NCBI RefSeq assembly: GCF_014529985.1
Contig: NZ_JACVMU010000001.1
Location: 537,901-601,900, forward strand
Origin: Leucobacter sp. cx-42
Lineage (GTDB): Bacteria; Actinomycetota; Actinomycetes; Actinomycetales; Microbacteriaceae
Reading direction: 5' to 3'
DNA length: 64,000 bases
Shown piece after piece: positions 51,872 to 60,196 of this stretch (the stretch's first letter is position 1; each line of letters opens with the position of its first letter). The position numbers and the translations under genes are program-made. Below the pieces are notes generated by a model. The model saw nothing but the letters and a program-made list of their open reading frames with translations. It did no database searches and was not told where the DNA came from.

Positions 51872-53230
51872 TCAGGCCAGAGCGCCCATCGGATCCCACG
51901 GATCAAGCACGATCGGATCCTCCGTCAGTGCCGCCTTGAGATCGGCTGGCAGTGAATCCTTGTGCACGACCACCTCGAAGACGTACTCGTCAAACCACGA
52001 GTCGTCCATCGTGCAAAAACCCTTGTCGAATTTCTCCGAGCCCCAGCTGTTTTCGACTCGCCACCTGCGGGCCGATCCGCCAACCAAATCGACACCGGTG
52101 AACAGCATCGCGTGCGTCATCGCCGAGTCGCCGTAACGCACGCGCTCTTCCTTGGTCGTCGTGAGGTCGACGCCGTAGGTCGCCGAGTAGTTGATGAGGC
52201 CAGCCGACCAGATGCCCTGCTTCGCCTCCATCTGTGGGTCGACGTCACAGCCAAACCAGACGGGTTCTCCAGCGACGATGCTCGCAGCCGCGAGTCGCTT
52301 CATGGTGCCGGTGTCGGTGTTGAGGTAGCGCACGGGGCGGCCGCCAACGACGTTCCCGAGGTGCGCGACGGTGAGGGCGCGGCCCTTGGGATGCTCCGCG
52401 CGTGGGTCATCGACGAGGCACACGTAGTCGCCCAGCTTGATGTCGGTGAAGGCTGCGAGGAATGACTGCGGGGTGAAGGTTCCGCCGGCGTGGAACTCAC
52501 GGTCATCATCGTTCCACTGCCATTCGAAGCTACGCGGCGGGATACCAAGGTGGATCGTGAGGATGCGGTGGGTGTCTTGCAGAATCGAGTCCTTGAGCGC
52601 AGACACCTCAGCGTCACTCGCGCCGTCATTGATCGCCTGGCGAAGAATACGCGCGCCCTTCCGCAGCAGCGTGCGCAGCGAGGTGTTCATCGCCGCCGTG
52701 CACGACGACGACTCGGTCTCAGGCATGAGCTCCTTCGGCACGACGCCGTGCTTCTGGAAGATCGAGACTTCCATATCCCACTGGCCGCCGTCATCCGCAA
52801 CGCTCGCCAGCAGGAACGAGACAGTGCGGTCGTTCGGGGTGCGATCGGCGAGACCGATCATGTCTTCAAGGAAGTAGTTCGCGCGCTCGATCTTGTCCCA
52901 GTACATCGCGTGATTCTGGCTGAACTCGAAGTCCTTGAGCTTCAGCTTCTTGCGCGCATCGGCGCGCAGCAGGTTCAGGGCGGCGAAGAGCCAGCAGCGA
53001 CCAGACTTCTTCTGATCGGCAGCCTTCCAATCGTCAAGCCGATTCGACATGCTCAGCTGCACGCCGAGCAAACGCTCACGGTCGAGCGCGACCTCATCGA
53101 TCGGAGAACGCGTGACCGCGTTCATCGCGAGCTTCGCCGTCGGATCTGCCGCAAAGGCGGCGTCCCACTTCGCGAGCTTCGCGCTCGTTACAGGGCCAGG
53201 AATACGTGGTGCATCATTGCCGTTCCGCAT
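51872..53230 (-). CDS. pepC: C1-family aminopeptidase C (bleomycin-hydrolase type)
   Basis: Cytoplasmic cysteine aminopeptidase, 452 aa, of the PepC/bleomycin hydrolase family, which forms hexamers and trims peptides from the N-terminus. The catalytic Cys is residue 79 in KKSGRCWLFAALN, the His is in SAMTHAMLFTGVD, and the Asn in RWRVENSWGSEKFDKGF. Length and motifs are standard. It lies convergent with the peptide importer, so imported peptides could be its substrates, a plausible but unproven link. Confidence 0.95.
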   Translation of the reverse strand: MRNGNDAPRIPGPVTSAKLAKWDAAFAADPTAKLAMNAVTRSPIDEVALDRERLLGVQLSMSNRLDDWKAADQKKSGRCWLFAALNLLRADARKKLKLKDFEFSQNHAMYWDKIERANYFLEDMIGLADRTPNDRTVSFLLASVADDGGQWDMEVSIFQKHGVVPKELMPETESSSCTAAMNTSLRTLLRKGARILRQAINDGASDAEVSALKDSILQDTHRILTIHLGIPPRSFEWQWNDDDREFHAGGTFTPQSFLAAFTDIKLGDYVCLVDDPRAEHPKGRALTVAHLGNVVGGRPVRYLNTDTGTMKRLAAASIVAGEPVWFGCDVDPQMEAKQGIWSAGLINYSATYGVDLTTTKEERVRYGDSAMTHAMLFTGVDLVGGSARRWRVENSWGSEKFDKGFCTMDDSWFDEYVFEVVVHKDSLPADLKAALTEDPIVLDPWDPMGALA

Positions 53231-53372
53231 GGGGCGAGGCTACCAGGTTGGGTGCGGAAAGGTAAGTGGCTGGCGGGGACCGAAGGGTGCAAGATCGGCC
53301 ATCGCGCCGCAGATGTGATTCAGATACAGTCAGTGCCTGTTTCTGGCGAAACGCGGCGTTAGTTTTGCAGGG

Positions 53373-53398
53373 TGTACGTCACTTACGAGTTACGTACA
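53373..53398. promoter_or_regulatory. Near-perfect 26-bp palindrome before a hypothetical gene
   Basis: TGTACGTCACT and AGTTACGTACA pair over 10 of 11 positions around a 4-bp centre. It ends 1 bp before the GAAAGG ribosome-binding site of the gene starting at 53412, so it could be an operator or a 5' RNA hairpin. Confidence 0.5.
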
Positions 53399-53411
53399 AG
53401 AAAGGTCAACA

Positions 53412-53885
53412 ATGGGTGGATCCGAAGGAAGGAAGCAGTTGTTTCGGGAGATCAAACTGCACAGGATCCCTCAGGCGATAGGGGTCGCGAGTCGAATGTC
53501 CATCGACTCTGTAGTTGCAGTACTTGAGTCCGACGTAGCGCCGAAGCATCCAGAAGCCTGCGACACATTCGTAACCACATGGCTTGAAGCTCTTGATCCA
53601 GTTGAGCGTCTCGCCGCTGCGAATAAGACTCTGCCAATGTATCTTCTTGAGCTGTACTGGCTGCCCCAGGCTGCTGACAAGGCCTCGAAACGTCTACTCG
53701 AATCCGCTGCCCTAGCGATGACGCATTTTGAGGGCATGTTGTCCGATTTCGAGCTCACCGCTGGGATTCCAGAGTCGTCGCTTCGACCCGAACAGGCGGC
53801 TAATCTCTCGCAACTTGGTGAATCAGAAGTCAGAGCACTTGGAGATCGACTCAGCGCTGCCAGCCGGGAAATTGTCATCGAATAG
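53412..53885 (+). CDS. Hypothetical protein, 157 aa, helical
   Basis: A soluble, mostly helical protein starting MGGSEGRKQLFREIKLHRIP with no recognisable motif, signal peptide or membrane helix. Negative and hydrophobic residues alternate in patterns suggesting helix bundles (ESAALAMTHFEGMLSDFEL). GAAAGG precedes the ATG. Base composition is less GC-rich than that of its neighbours, in line with acquired DNA, and the gene stands alone behind the palindrome at 53373. Near its N-terminus LHRIPQAIGVASRMSIDSVVAVL could suit protein interaction, but I cannot assign a function. Confidence 0.6.
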   Translation: MGGSEGRKQLFREIKLHRIPQAIGVASRMSIDSVVAVLESDVAPKHPEACDTFVTTWLEALDPVERLAAANKTLPMYLLELYWLPQAADKASKRLLESAALAMTHFEGMLSDFELTAGIPESSLRPEQAANLSQLGESEVRALGDRLSAASREIVIE

Positions 53886-53973
53886 GCAACGTGGTGGCCT
53901 GTTTCGTGTGAGAGCAGGAGCTTGAGAGTAGGTGTTGGGCGGCCTCAGTGAGGGAAAGGAAGAGGCAGCCCAG

Positions 53974-54051
53974 CACCTGCACCTGCACCTGCACCTGCAC
54001 CTGCACCTGCACCTGCACCTGCACCTGCACCTGCACCTGCACCTGCACCTG
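53974..54051 (+). repeat. Hexanucleotide tandem repeat (CACCTG)13
   Basis: Thirteen perfect copies of CACCTG in 78 bp. In the frame that is open from a GTG at 53932 it would encode a (His-Leu)13 run in a 56-residue product; other frames give Thr-Cys or Pro-Ala repeats. Because copies are perfect, the array is probably young and prone to slippage, and each gain or loss of a unit keeps frame. Confidence 0.95.
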
Positions 54052-54114
54052 GGTATCGATAATGTTCTCGAGTACCGGCGATGCGGTGCGGGAAGAGATT
54101 GATTCGTTGCGACT

Positions 54115-54276
54115 ATGCGGACCTGCCGACGGCTCTTCACAATCGCTGATGCCGCGGTTGCCTACGCTCAGTTTGCTCTGTCGACCTGGCTCATCAGAGG
54201 CACAGCACGCGCCACAGAAATTCGCGATCTCATTGCACTGAGGTATCGCCTCACGGCTGCCGCGTTGGCGGGGTGA
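54115..54276 (+). CDS. Possible short ORF after the CACCTG array
   Basis: An ATG opens 53 codons with a protein-like helical product (TIADAAVAYAQFALSTW, then IRDLIALRYRLTAAAL). It is in the same frame as the (His-Leu)13 reading, which ends at a TGA about 13 bp upstream of this ATG. It might be the 3' part of a broken gene or chance. No clear ribosome-binding site. Confidence 0.25.
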   Translation: MRTCRRLFTIADAAVAYAQFALSTWLIRGTARATEIRDLIALRYRLTAAALAG

Positions 54277-54305
54277 TGCAAGGCACCACCCCGCCCTGCT
54301 ATTCC

Positions 54306-55313
54306 TTAGTTCTCAAGTTCACCCGGCAAGATCTCACGCAGCAGGTCGTCAAGGGTGACTACGCCGACAAGTCGATCCGCCTCAGTGACAACCGCCAGCT
54401 GTTCTCGCGCCTTACGCATCTGCACGAGCGCGTCATAGGCGGAGACGTCAGCGGTGAGTACGACCGGTTGGCGTGCGATGCTCGCAGCCGACGCCTCGGG
54501 ATCCACGGTGAGCGAGTCACGCACATGCGCAACCTGGCATTCTGGCCCGGTGCCGAGCAGAATGCGCAGGTGACCAGATGCTGCGGCTGCGGCCTGCATC
54601 TCGCGCACCGTCGCGGTGATCGGCACAGCGGTCGGGCGCTGGTCATCACCAATCACATCGCGCACGGTAAGCGTCGCCAGCGAGATCGTGTGAGCAATTG
54701 GTTCAGCGAGCTGCCCCTCAAGCGCGCCTGCCGCACGTGAGTGCGCCACGAGCTGCCTGATCGTATCTGCGTCCTGGCCACCAACGGCAGCCTTTTCCAC
54801 GGGTTCGACACCAGACGCGAGCACGAGTCGGTTTGCGATGCGGTTGATCCACAGGAGGAACGGTCGCAGCGGCCAGGTCATGGCGCGAGCCGTCATCGCG
54901 GTGGCCTTTGCAGCGGTCTCCGGGTGCGCGATGGCCCATGACTTCGGAGCCATCTCACCGATCACGAGGTGCAGGAAGGTGACGAAGATCAGCGCCAGCA
55001 TGAACGCGGTGATGTCTGCGGCAACCGCGGGAATACCCCACTGAATGAAGACCGGCGAGAGCGCGTAGTCAATCGCTGGCTTGGTGATCGCACCGAGCAA
55101 GAACGTACAGATCGTGATGCCGAGCTGGGCAAACGCGAGGAGCACAGTGAGTTCGTTCATACTGCGCAGGGCAGCGCGCGCGGATCGGCTCTGGTCAGCC
55201 TCAGCCTCCAGTCGATGGCGGCGAGCAGCGAGCAGCGCGAACTCGACAATCACGAAGAAGGCACTCGCGATGATCAGCGCGACCGTAATAAGTGTGACAA
55301 GCCACCAACTCAT
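54306..55313 (-). CDS. CNNM/HlyC-type DUF21-CBS membrane protein (short)
   Basis: A 335-aa member of the family including Mg/Co exporters. The DUF21/CNNM membrane domain covers residues ~1-175 with four hydrophobic segments (LVTLITVALIIASAFFVIVEFALLAARRHR-type start and VIGEMAPKSWAI), followed by a poorly conserved CBS pair (TVREMQAAAAASGHLRILLGTG; EQLAVVTEADRLVGVVTLDDLL). Unlike its partner it lacks the C-terminal CorC_HlyC domain. It overlaps the upstream partner gene by 4 bp; the two probably act as a heteromer or as sequential gene products of one operon. Confidence 0.9.
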   Translation of the reverse strand: MSWWLVTLITVALIIASAFFVIVEFALLAARRHRLEAEADQSRSARAALRSMNELTVLLAFAQLGITICTFLLGAITKPAIDYALSPVFIQWGIPAVAADITAFMLALIFVTFLHLVIGEMAPKSWAIAHPETAAKATAMTARAMTWPLRPFLLWINRIANRLVLASGVEPVEKAAVGGQDADTIRQLVAHSRAAGALEGQLAEPIAHTISLATLTVRDVIGDDQRPTAVPITATVREMQAAAAASGHLRILLGTGPECQVAHVRDSLTVDPEASAASIARQPVVLTADVSAYDALVQMRKAREQLAVVTEADRLVGVVTLDDLLREILPGELEN

Positions 55314-56737
55314 CGGGCCACCTCCTCGTCTTCAGCATCAACATTCGGCGCGGCAGCACTCGACTCTGCAGCGCTCGACGCCTCGTCATCCGCGCGCTCC
55401 TGGAGTTCGACGATGACGAGCGAGGGCACGTGACGTTCTACCTCGGTCACCTGGATCTCGAGCCAGCGGTCGACCCGCACACCCTGCGCAATTTCGGCTG
55501 GTTTCGCGGGCAGGGTGATCCGCACCCGTGTCCCCACGGGTACGAGGTCGCCATGCTCACGAATGAGCAAGCCAGCAACGGTTTCGTCGCTGTCGATTTC
55601 GAGGTCGTGACCGATCAGGCGCTCGACCTCGTCCAGGTGCACGTCACCAGCGAGCTGCCACGCGTTCGCGCCAACCGCGAGGGCTGGTTCGGCATCGGTG
55701 TCGTGCTCGTCAGAGAGTTCACCGATGACTTCCTCGGTGAGATCTTCGACAGTCAAGATTCCGTCAAAGGTGCCGTACTCGTCGATGACGCAGACGAGTT
55801 CATTACCAGTGTGTCGCATCCGCTGCAGCGCCAGCGGCAACCGCATTGCGTTCGGAACGATCACCACGGGACGCATGATCTCCGTGACCGGAACATCTGC
55901 CGCGTGATCACCGCGCAGCACATCAATGAGCTCGACGAGACCGACGGGCTCGTCCTTGGCGCCCACGACGGGGTAACGAGTATGGCCGGTAGCCATCAGG
56001 GAGCGGATCTCTCCCACGGTCGTGTGCGCGGGCACCGCGTCAACGCGGGAGCGCGGAACCATCGCGTGCTCCACGTCACGCTGCGGGAAGTCGAGGATGC
56101 GGTCAAACACATTCGACAGATCGGCCGACAGGTGGCCGCTCCGACGAGACTCGTCAATGATCGCTTCGAGGTCGCGTGAGGTTGCGCTCTCGTCAACGTC
56201 TTCGAGCGGTTCGATCCGCAGGAGACGCAGCAGGAGGTTTGCGGCCTTGTCGAAAATCGTGATGAGCCAGCCGAAGAGCAGCAGGTAAATACGGGTTGGC
56301 ACCGCGAGTGCGCGTGCCAGTTTCTCTGGGCTCGCGATCGCGAGGTTCTTCGGGTACAGCTCACCAAAGATCATGGTGACGACCGTCGCGAGCACGAGTG
56401 CAGCCGCAGTGCCGATGAGCACCGAGACGACGGGATCGATGCCAACGCCGCCCAGCAGCGTGCCAAGCGATTCACCGATGAGCGGTTCGGCAACGTAACC
56501 AATCATCAGGCCGGTCACCGTGATGCCGAGCTGGGCACCAGACAGCATGAACGACGTTCGCTTGGTGATCGCGAGCACTCGCTGTGCTTGCGCGTCACCC
56601 TTCTCTGCGAGCGCGGTCATACGTGACCGGTCGACCGACATGTACGCAAACTCTTGGGCGACGAAGAAGCCGCAGGCCACGATGATGGCGAGTGTCAGGA
56701 GCACTCCCAGTAGGAGCGTCAGCGCCGCAACAATCAA
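55310..56737 (-). CDS. CNNM/CorC-type hemolysin-family membrane protein (full-length)
   Basis: A 475-aa protein: DUF21/CNNM membrane domain (residues ~1-200, with SGAQLGITVTGLMIGYVAEP and TMIFGELYPKNLAIASPEKLAR), a CBS pair (AMVPRSRVDAVPAHTTVGEIR; VTEIMRPVVIVP...LTVEDLTEEVIGEL), and a C-terminal CorC_HlyC domain (WQLAGDVHLDEVERLIG). Related proteins move or control Mg2+/Co2+. The start is TTG at 56737. A hairpin just upstream includes the likely ribosome-binding site, hinting at control of translation. It leads the two-gene unit. Confidence 0.92.
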   Translation of the reverse strand: MIVAALTLLLGVLLTLAIIVACGFFVAQEFAYMSVDRSRMTALAEKGDAQAQRVLAITKRTSFMLSGAQLGITVTGLMIGYVAEPLIGESLGTLLGGVGIDPVVSVLIGTAAALVLATVVTMIFGELYPKNLAIASPEKLARALAVPTRIYLLLFGWLITIFDKAANLLLRLLRIEPLEDVDESATSRDLEAIIDESRRSGHLSADLSNVFDRILDFPQRDVEHAMVPRSRVDAVPAHTTVGEIRSLMATGHTRYPVVGAKDEPVGLVELIDVLRGDHAADVPVTEIMRPVVIVPNAMRLPLALQRMRHTGNELVCVIDEYGTFDGILTVEDLTEEVIGELSDEHDTDAEPALAVGANAWQLAGDVHLDEVERLIGHDLEIDSDETVAGLLIREHGDLVPVGTRVRITLPAKPAEIAQGVRVDRWLEIQVTEVERHVPSLVIVELQERADDEASSAAESSAAAPNVDAEDEEVAR

Positions 56738-56745
56738 TTGATCTC

Positions 56746-56768
56746 ACCCCCTCGGAAAACGAGGGGGT
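56746..56768 (-). promoter_or_regulatory. Hairpin over the ribosome-binding site of the CNNM gene
   Basis: ACCCCCTCG (56746-56754) pairs with CGAGGGGGT (56760-56768), with outer GATCTC/GAGATC-like pairing. On the minus-strand mRNA the pairing would include the GGGGGTGAG that precedes the TTG start by about 8 nt, so it could hide the ribosome-binding site. Confidence 0.4.
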
Positions 56769-56895
56769 CGGGAGATCGACCCTCCTGGTCAGAGGATGAA
56801 CTTCGATGGCTCACAGTGTTCCTTCACGTGGGTCAAGTTGCAGTACACACCACCTTACAATTTCGAAGATTCGAGATCGCTTTGAGAAAGCTGAA

Positions 56896-56946
56896 AGTCC
56901 GTCTGCTCGAACCTTGTAGGTTCAGGCAGACGGACTCCTTGGCGTT
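56896..56946 (-). terminator. Terminator of the decayed decarboxylase gene
   Basis: AGTCCGTCTGC (56896-56906) pairs with GCAGACGGACT (56936-56946), with further inner pairing of GAACCT and AGGTTC. It lies exactly at the end of the Orn/Lys/Arg decarboxylase remnant and has outlived that gene. Confidence 0.65.
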
Positions 56947-58499
56947 ATTCCTTCACGCAGATCACGGTGCGCGGCCTGCCATCCTGCGCTTCGGTCATAC
57001 CGTGCGTGAGCGTTTCAAAGCCGGGGTACTTCGCGTTGAAACGTTCCTCAAATCGGAGGTAGCGCAACAGGATCGCCGCGGGAATGCCACGCTCAGAGTA
57101 GTTGCCACGCACGTCGAGGCCGGGGGTCATGACCGTCACTTTGATGGGGTCGAGCATGGTGAAGCCGTCATCGATCTACTCGAAGCCGTGCCACTCCTGG
57201 GCGGTCGTGAGCTCCCACTCCTCGCGGGCAGCGATGCCCTCACGCGCGGGCGTATCGGGGCCCACACGTCGAACCACCAGTCGGTAGGCTCGCTGCTGAC
57301 GCGATCCGCCGCTGAAACGTCGCAGCTCGCGATGATCGAGTACTGCGGGCTCGTCGAGGTGTGCATGAGGAACGACTCGTTAAAGATCGTCTGGTCGAGT
57401 GCCGTGTTCTCGGCCTCCCGCACGAGCACCTGCGAGGCCTGCGAGAGTCCGGCGAGGAGCTTGTGCGTCGACTGGGTCGCGTAAATCATGGTGTCGCGCG
57501 GGCGAGCGCGCTCATCGCTGATCGCGTGCATACCCGAGTACAGCTCGTGGAAGCTCGCGTGGGGCAGCCATGCCTCATCGAAGTGCAGCGCATCGACGTG
57601 GCCGTCGAGGGTCTGCGTGATTTCTTCAGCGTTGTAGATGATGCCGTCGTAGGTGCTCTGCGTGAGGGCAAGCATGCGCGGCTTCTTCGTCTTGTCGGTG
57701 ATGAAGGGGTTGGCATCGATCTTTGCCTGAATGGATTCTGGCGTGAACTCCGAGCGCGGAATCGGGCCGATGATGCCCGCGAGGTTGCGCGTCGGGGTGA
57801 GGAAGATCGGGACGGCCCCCGTCAGGATGATCGCGTGCAGCACCGACGAGTGGCAGTTGCGGTCAACGACCACGATGTCTCCCGCGCCGACGAGCGAGTT
57901 CCAGACGATCTTGTTCGACGTCGATGTGCCATTCGTCACGAAGAACAGGTGATCGGCCTTGAAAGTGCGGGCGGCGCGCTTCTCGGACTCCGCGATCGGG
58001 CCGGTGTCATCGAGCAGCTGACCGCGCTCTTCGACCGCGTTGCACACGTCAGAGCGCAGCAGGTTCTCGCCGAAGAACTGATGGAAGAGCGTGCCGGTCG
58101 GGCGATCGAGCGGGCGACGAACTCAGACGTGTCTTCAAACGCGTTAATGCAGCCGTGCACGTGACGAAGCACGTCCGACGGAATCTCGCGGGCGGTGAGC
58201 TGCTCGCCAAACAGGAAGATGGGCAGACGCTCATTGCGCTCGCGCACGGCGGTCACGAGTCGCGCCTCGCCGCGGCCGGCGGTCTCAGCACCGGCGCTCG
58301 TGCGGGGCGCGACCGAGAAGATGACGGCCGATACACGACTAGTGAGCGATGCGATCGTGGTTTCGTGCGCTGACGGCACGCTCACGACGTCAAGACCGAG
58401 GCCGGTCAGGGCATCAGCGAGCGCCGAGAACGCCGTGGCACCCGCGACCTTGTGCTCCTCGTCGTGCGAGACAAGCATGATGGGAAATTCTGGTTTCAT
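56945..58499 (-). pseudogene. Orn/Lys/Arg decarboxylase, multiply broken
   Basis: Three blocks on the minus strand read as one decayed PLP decarboxylase. Block 1 (58499 to ~58100) is the N-terminal response-regulator-like domain, MKPEFPIMLVSHDEEHKVAG. A frameshift and missing segment follow; block 2 (~58090-57200) has FHQFFGENLLRSDVCN, FVTNGTSTSNKIVWNS, FDEAWLPHASF and TQSTHKLLAGLSQASQV with the PLP lysine. A second shift and a TAG precede block 3 (57157-56945), MLDPIKVTVMTPGLDVRGN...AAILLRYL joined directly to FNAKYPGFETLTHG, so about 150 or more residues have been deleted there. It cannot make active enzyme. Intact members are about 700-760 aa. Confidence 0.85.
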
Positions 58500-58544
58500 G
58501 ATGTTCTTTCTGAGGTGAAAGTCAACCAGGGATTGGCGGATCGG

Positions 58545-58745
58545 TTATCGCGCGTCATGCACGATGCGGCCGCCGAGCAGGGTGACCGCGACGCCGGGAT
58601 CGAGCGGTGACACGGGTGCGTCCGAGCCCATGGTGAGGGTCACCCCGAGCTCAAGCATGGTGCGCAGCATGAAGCTGAAGTCGGTGCGATCCGCCCAGCA
58701 CTGGTGAGTGACATCGCGGTCATCAAGCAAGTGGGCTGGCTGAAC
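58545..58745 (-). pseudogene. Amidohydrolase (YtcJ-like) C-terminal fragment
   Basis: The minus strand reads ASVQPAHLLDDRDVTHQCW, then LGVTLTMGSDAPVSPLDPG, the metal-site Asp region of YtcJ-like amidohydrolases, then jumps to a C-terminal-like TLLGGRIVHDAR. The N-terminal two thirds are gone and the segment after PLDP is shortened. The fragment meets the MFS remnant head-to-head at about 58745. It follows the decarboxylase remnant by 46 bp on the same strand. Confidence 0.7.
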
Positions 58746-59019
58746 GCTCGCAATCGCGACCGCGATCTTCGGCGGCACCTCGCTCTACCTGCAGACCTGG
58801 ATGTCGACCGCAATCGGCCCCAACGCGTTCGTCTCCTACGTCATGACGTTGCTCGCGATCTCGGCCCTTACAGTGTTCCTCATGCCTGAAACGAAGGGTC
58901 GCATCCTCACGGACGATCACAAGGACTTCACGAAGGAGTCATCACTGCGTCACGCGCGGATCCGCAGCTCACACAGCAAGCTGCGGATCCGCGCATTTTT
59001 TCAACATCCGATCAGGTAA
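58744..59019 (+). pseudogene. MFS transporter C-terminal fragment
   Basis: Plus-strand reading from 58747 gives FGGTSLYLQTWMSTAIGPNAF, then YVMTLLAISALTVFLMPETKGRIL, the last two helices and closing PETKGR motif of an MFS transporter of the metabolite:H+ symporter (ProP-like) group. The frame runs into the terminator and ends at 59019, so the native stop is also altered. The preceding 10 or so helices are absent. Confidence 0.7.
58954..59001 (+). terminator. Terminator of the former MFS gene
   Basis: GCGCGGATCCGCAGCT (58954-58969) is the exact reverse complement of 58979-58994, followed by ATTTTTTC. A well-formed rho-independent terminator left behind from the decayed transporter gene. Confidence 0.85.
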
Positions 59020-59117
59020 TTCTGCGAAAATAGAAGCATCGCCAAGGTCGTTGCCATTTAACGCCGGCGTAGCGTCTCGGCGCACCCACCGAGATGCGAC
59101 AACATCTTGGAGGAAGT

Positions 59118-59969
59118 ATGCAGAATCTCACCGTCCTTGGCACCGGAGTGCTCGGGTCACAGATCATTTTCCAGTCGGCATATGCGGGTAAGACCGTTGT
59201 CGCCTACGACATCAACGATGACATCTTGGCAAAGCTTCCCGCTCGTTGGGAGCAGCTGAAGGCCGCGTACCTGCGCGACATTCCCGGCGCCACCCCAGAG
59301 AAGCTTGATGCGGCAGAAGCACGAATCCGTCCCTCGTCAGATCTGGCCGACGCCGTTGGCGACGCCGACCTCATTATTGAGGCAGTGCCTGAGCGTCTCG
59401 ACATCAAGCAGCAGACCTGGGAGAAGGTGAGCAAGGTTGCTCCCGCGAAGACCATCTTCGCGACCAACTCGTCGACGCTGTTGCCGAGCGACATTGCGCC
59501 GTTCACTGATCGCCCCGCGAAGTTCCTCGCCATGCACTTCGCAAACCAGATTTGGAAGTTCAACACGTGCGAAATCATGGAGCACCCCGGCACTGACGCC
59601 GACATCTTTGAGGCCGCAGTTGGCTTCGCAGTTGAGATCGGCATGGAGCCGGTCCGCATCCACAAGGAACAGCCGGGCTACGTACTCAACAGCCTGCTCG
59701 TCCCATTCCTTGACGCGGCAGCACAGCTCCTCGTGCGCGGCGTCGCGAGCGTCGAAGACATCGACAAGACCTGGCGCATCTCGACCGGTGCACCGGTGGG
59801 TCCGTTCCAGATTTACGATGTTGTCGGCATGAACACCCCCTACAACCTGTCGAAGGACAGCGCTGACCCTGAGAAGCGTCAGTTCGCTGAACTCATCAAG
59901 AAGGAATACATCGACAAGGGCTACCTCGGTATTGCGACCGGTCGTGGCTTCTACGACTACAGCAAGTAA
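59118..59969 (+). CDS. 3-Hydroxyacyl-CoA dehydrogenase family protein
   Basis: NAD-dependent dehydrogenase of 283 aa. The N-terminal fold shows LTVLGTGVLGSQIIFQSAYAG and an acidic YDIN end to the second strand; FATNSSTLLPSDIA and LAMHFANQIWKFNTCEIM carry the catalytic Ser and His regions, and the C-terminal domain has GYVLNSLLVPFLDAAAQLL and GPFQIYDVVGMNT. It resembles 3-hydroxybutyryl-CoA dehydrogenases, and could act on another 3-hydroxy acid derivative. The ATG at 59118 has GGAGGA 6 nt upstream. It stands alone between two terminators. Confidence 0.92.
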   Translation: MQNLTVLGTGVLGSQIIFQSAYAGKTVVAYDINDDILAKLPARWEQLKAAYLRDIPGATPEKLDAAEARIRPSSDLADAVGDADLIIEAVPERLDIKQQTWEKVSKVAPAKTIFATNSSTLLPSDIAPFTDRPAKFLAMHFANQIWKFNTCEIMEHPGTDADIFEAAVGFAVEIGMEPVRIHKEQPGYVLNSLLVPFLDAAAQLLVRGVASVEDIDKTWRISTGAPVGPFQIYDVVGMNTPYNLSKDSADPEKRQFAELIKKEYIDKGYLGIATGRGFYDYSK

Positions 59970-60000
59970 TCGCGAGCGCACAGCGCGCTGACTGCACGGC

Positions 60001-60043
60001 ACCGGAGGCCCTGGCTCACTACGAGTCCGGGCCTCCGGTGTTT
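60001..60043 (+). terminator. Terminator after the hydroxyacyl-CoA dehydrogenase gene
   Basis: ACCGGAGGCC (60001-60010) pairs exactly with GGCCTCCGGT (60030-60039), 19-nt loop, followed by GTTTCC. Confidence 0.75.
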
Positions 60044-60196
60044 CCGTCTGGCAACAGCCCCACGGCCGTAACCTTTCGTTTGCCAATGAGCAATCTGGCC
60101 TCCCTACGCTGAATAACCGCGTGCGGTCATGAGCTGCCTGACAGCTACACCTGGATCCGCACGCCTTTTGGTTTAGGAAAGGTACCCGGCAACAAC

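Noticed and set aside
53974..54051. CRISPR array
   Set aside because: The repeat is a 6-bp tandem unit with no spacers and no cas genes nearby.
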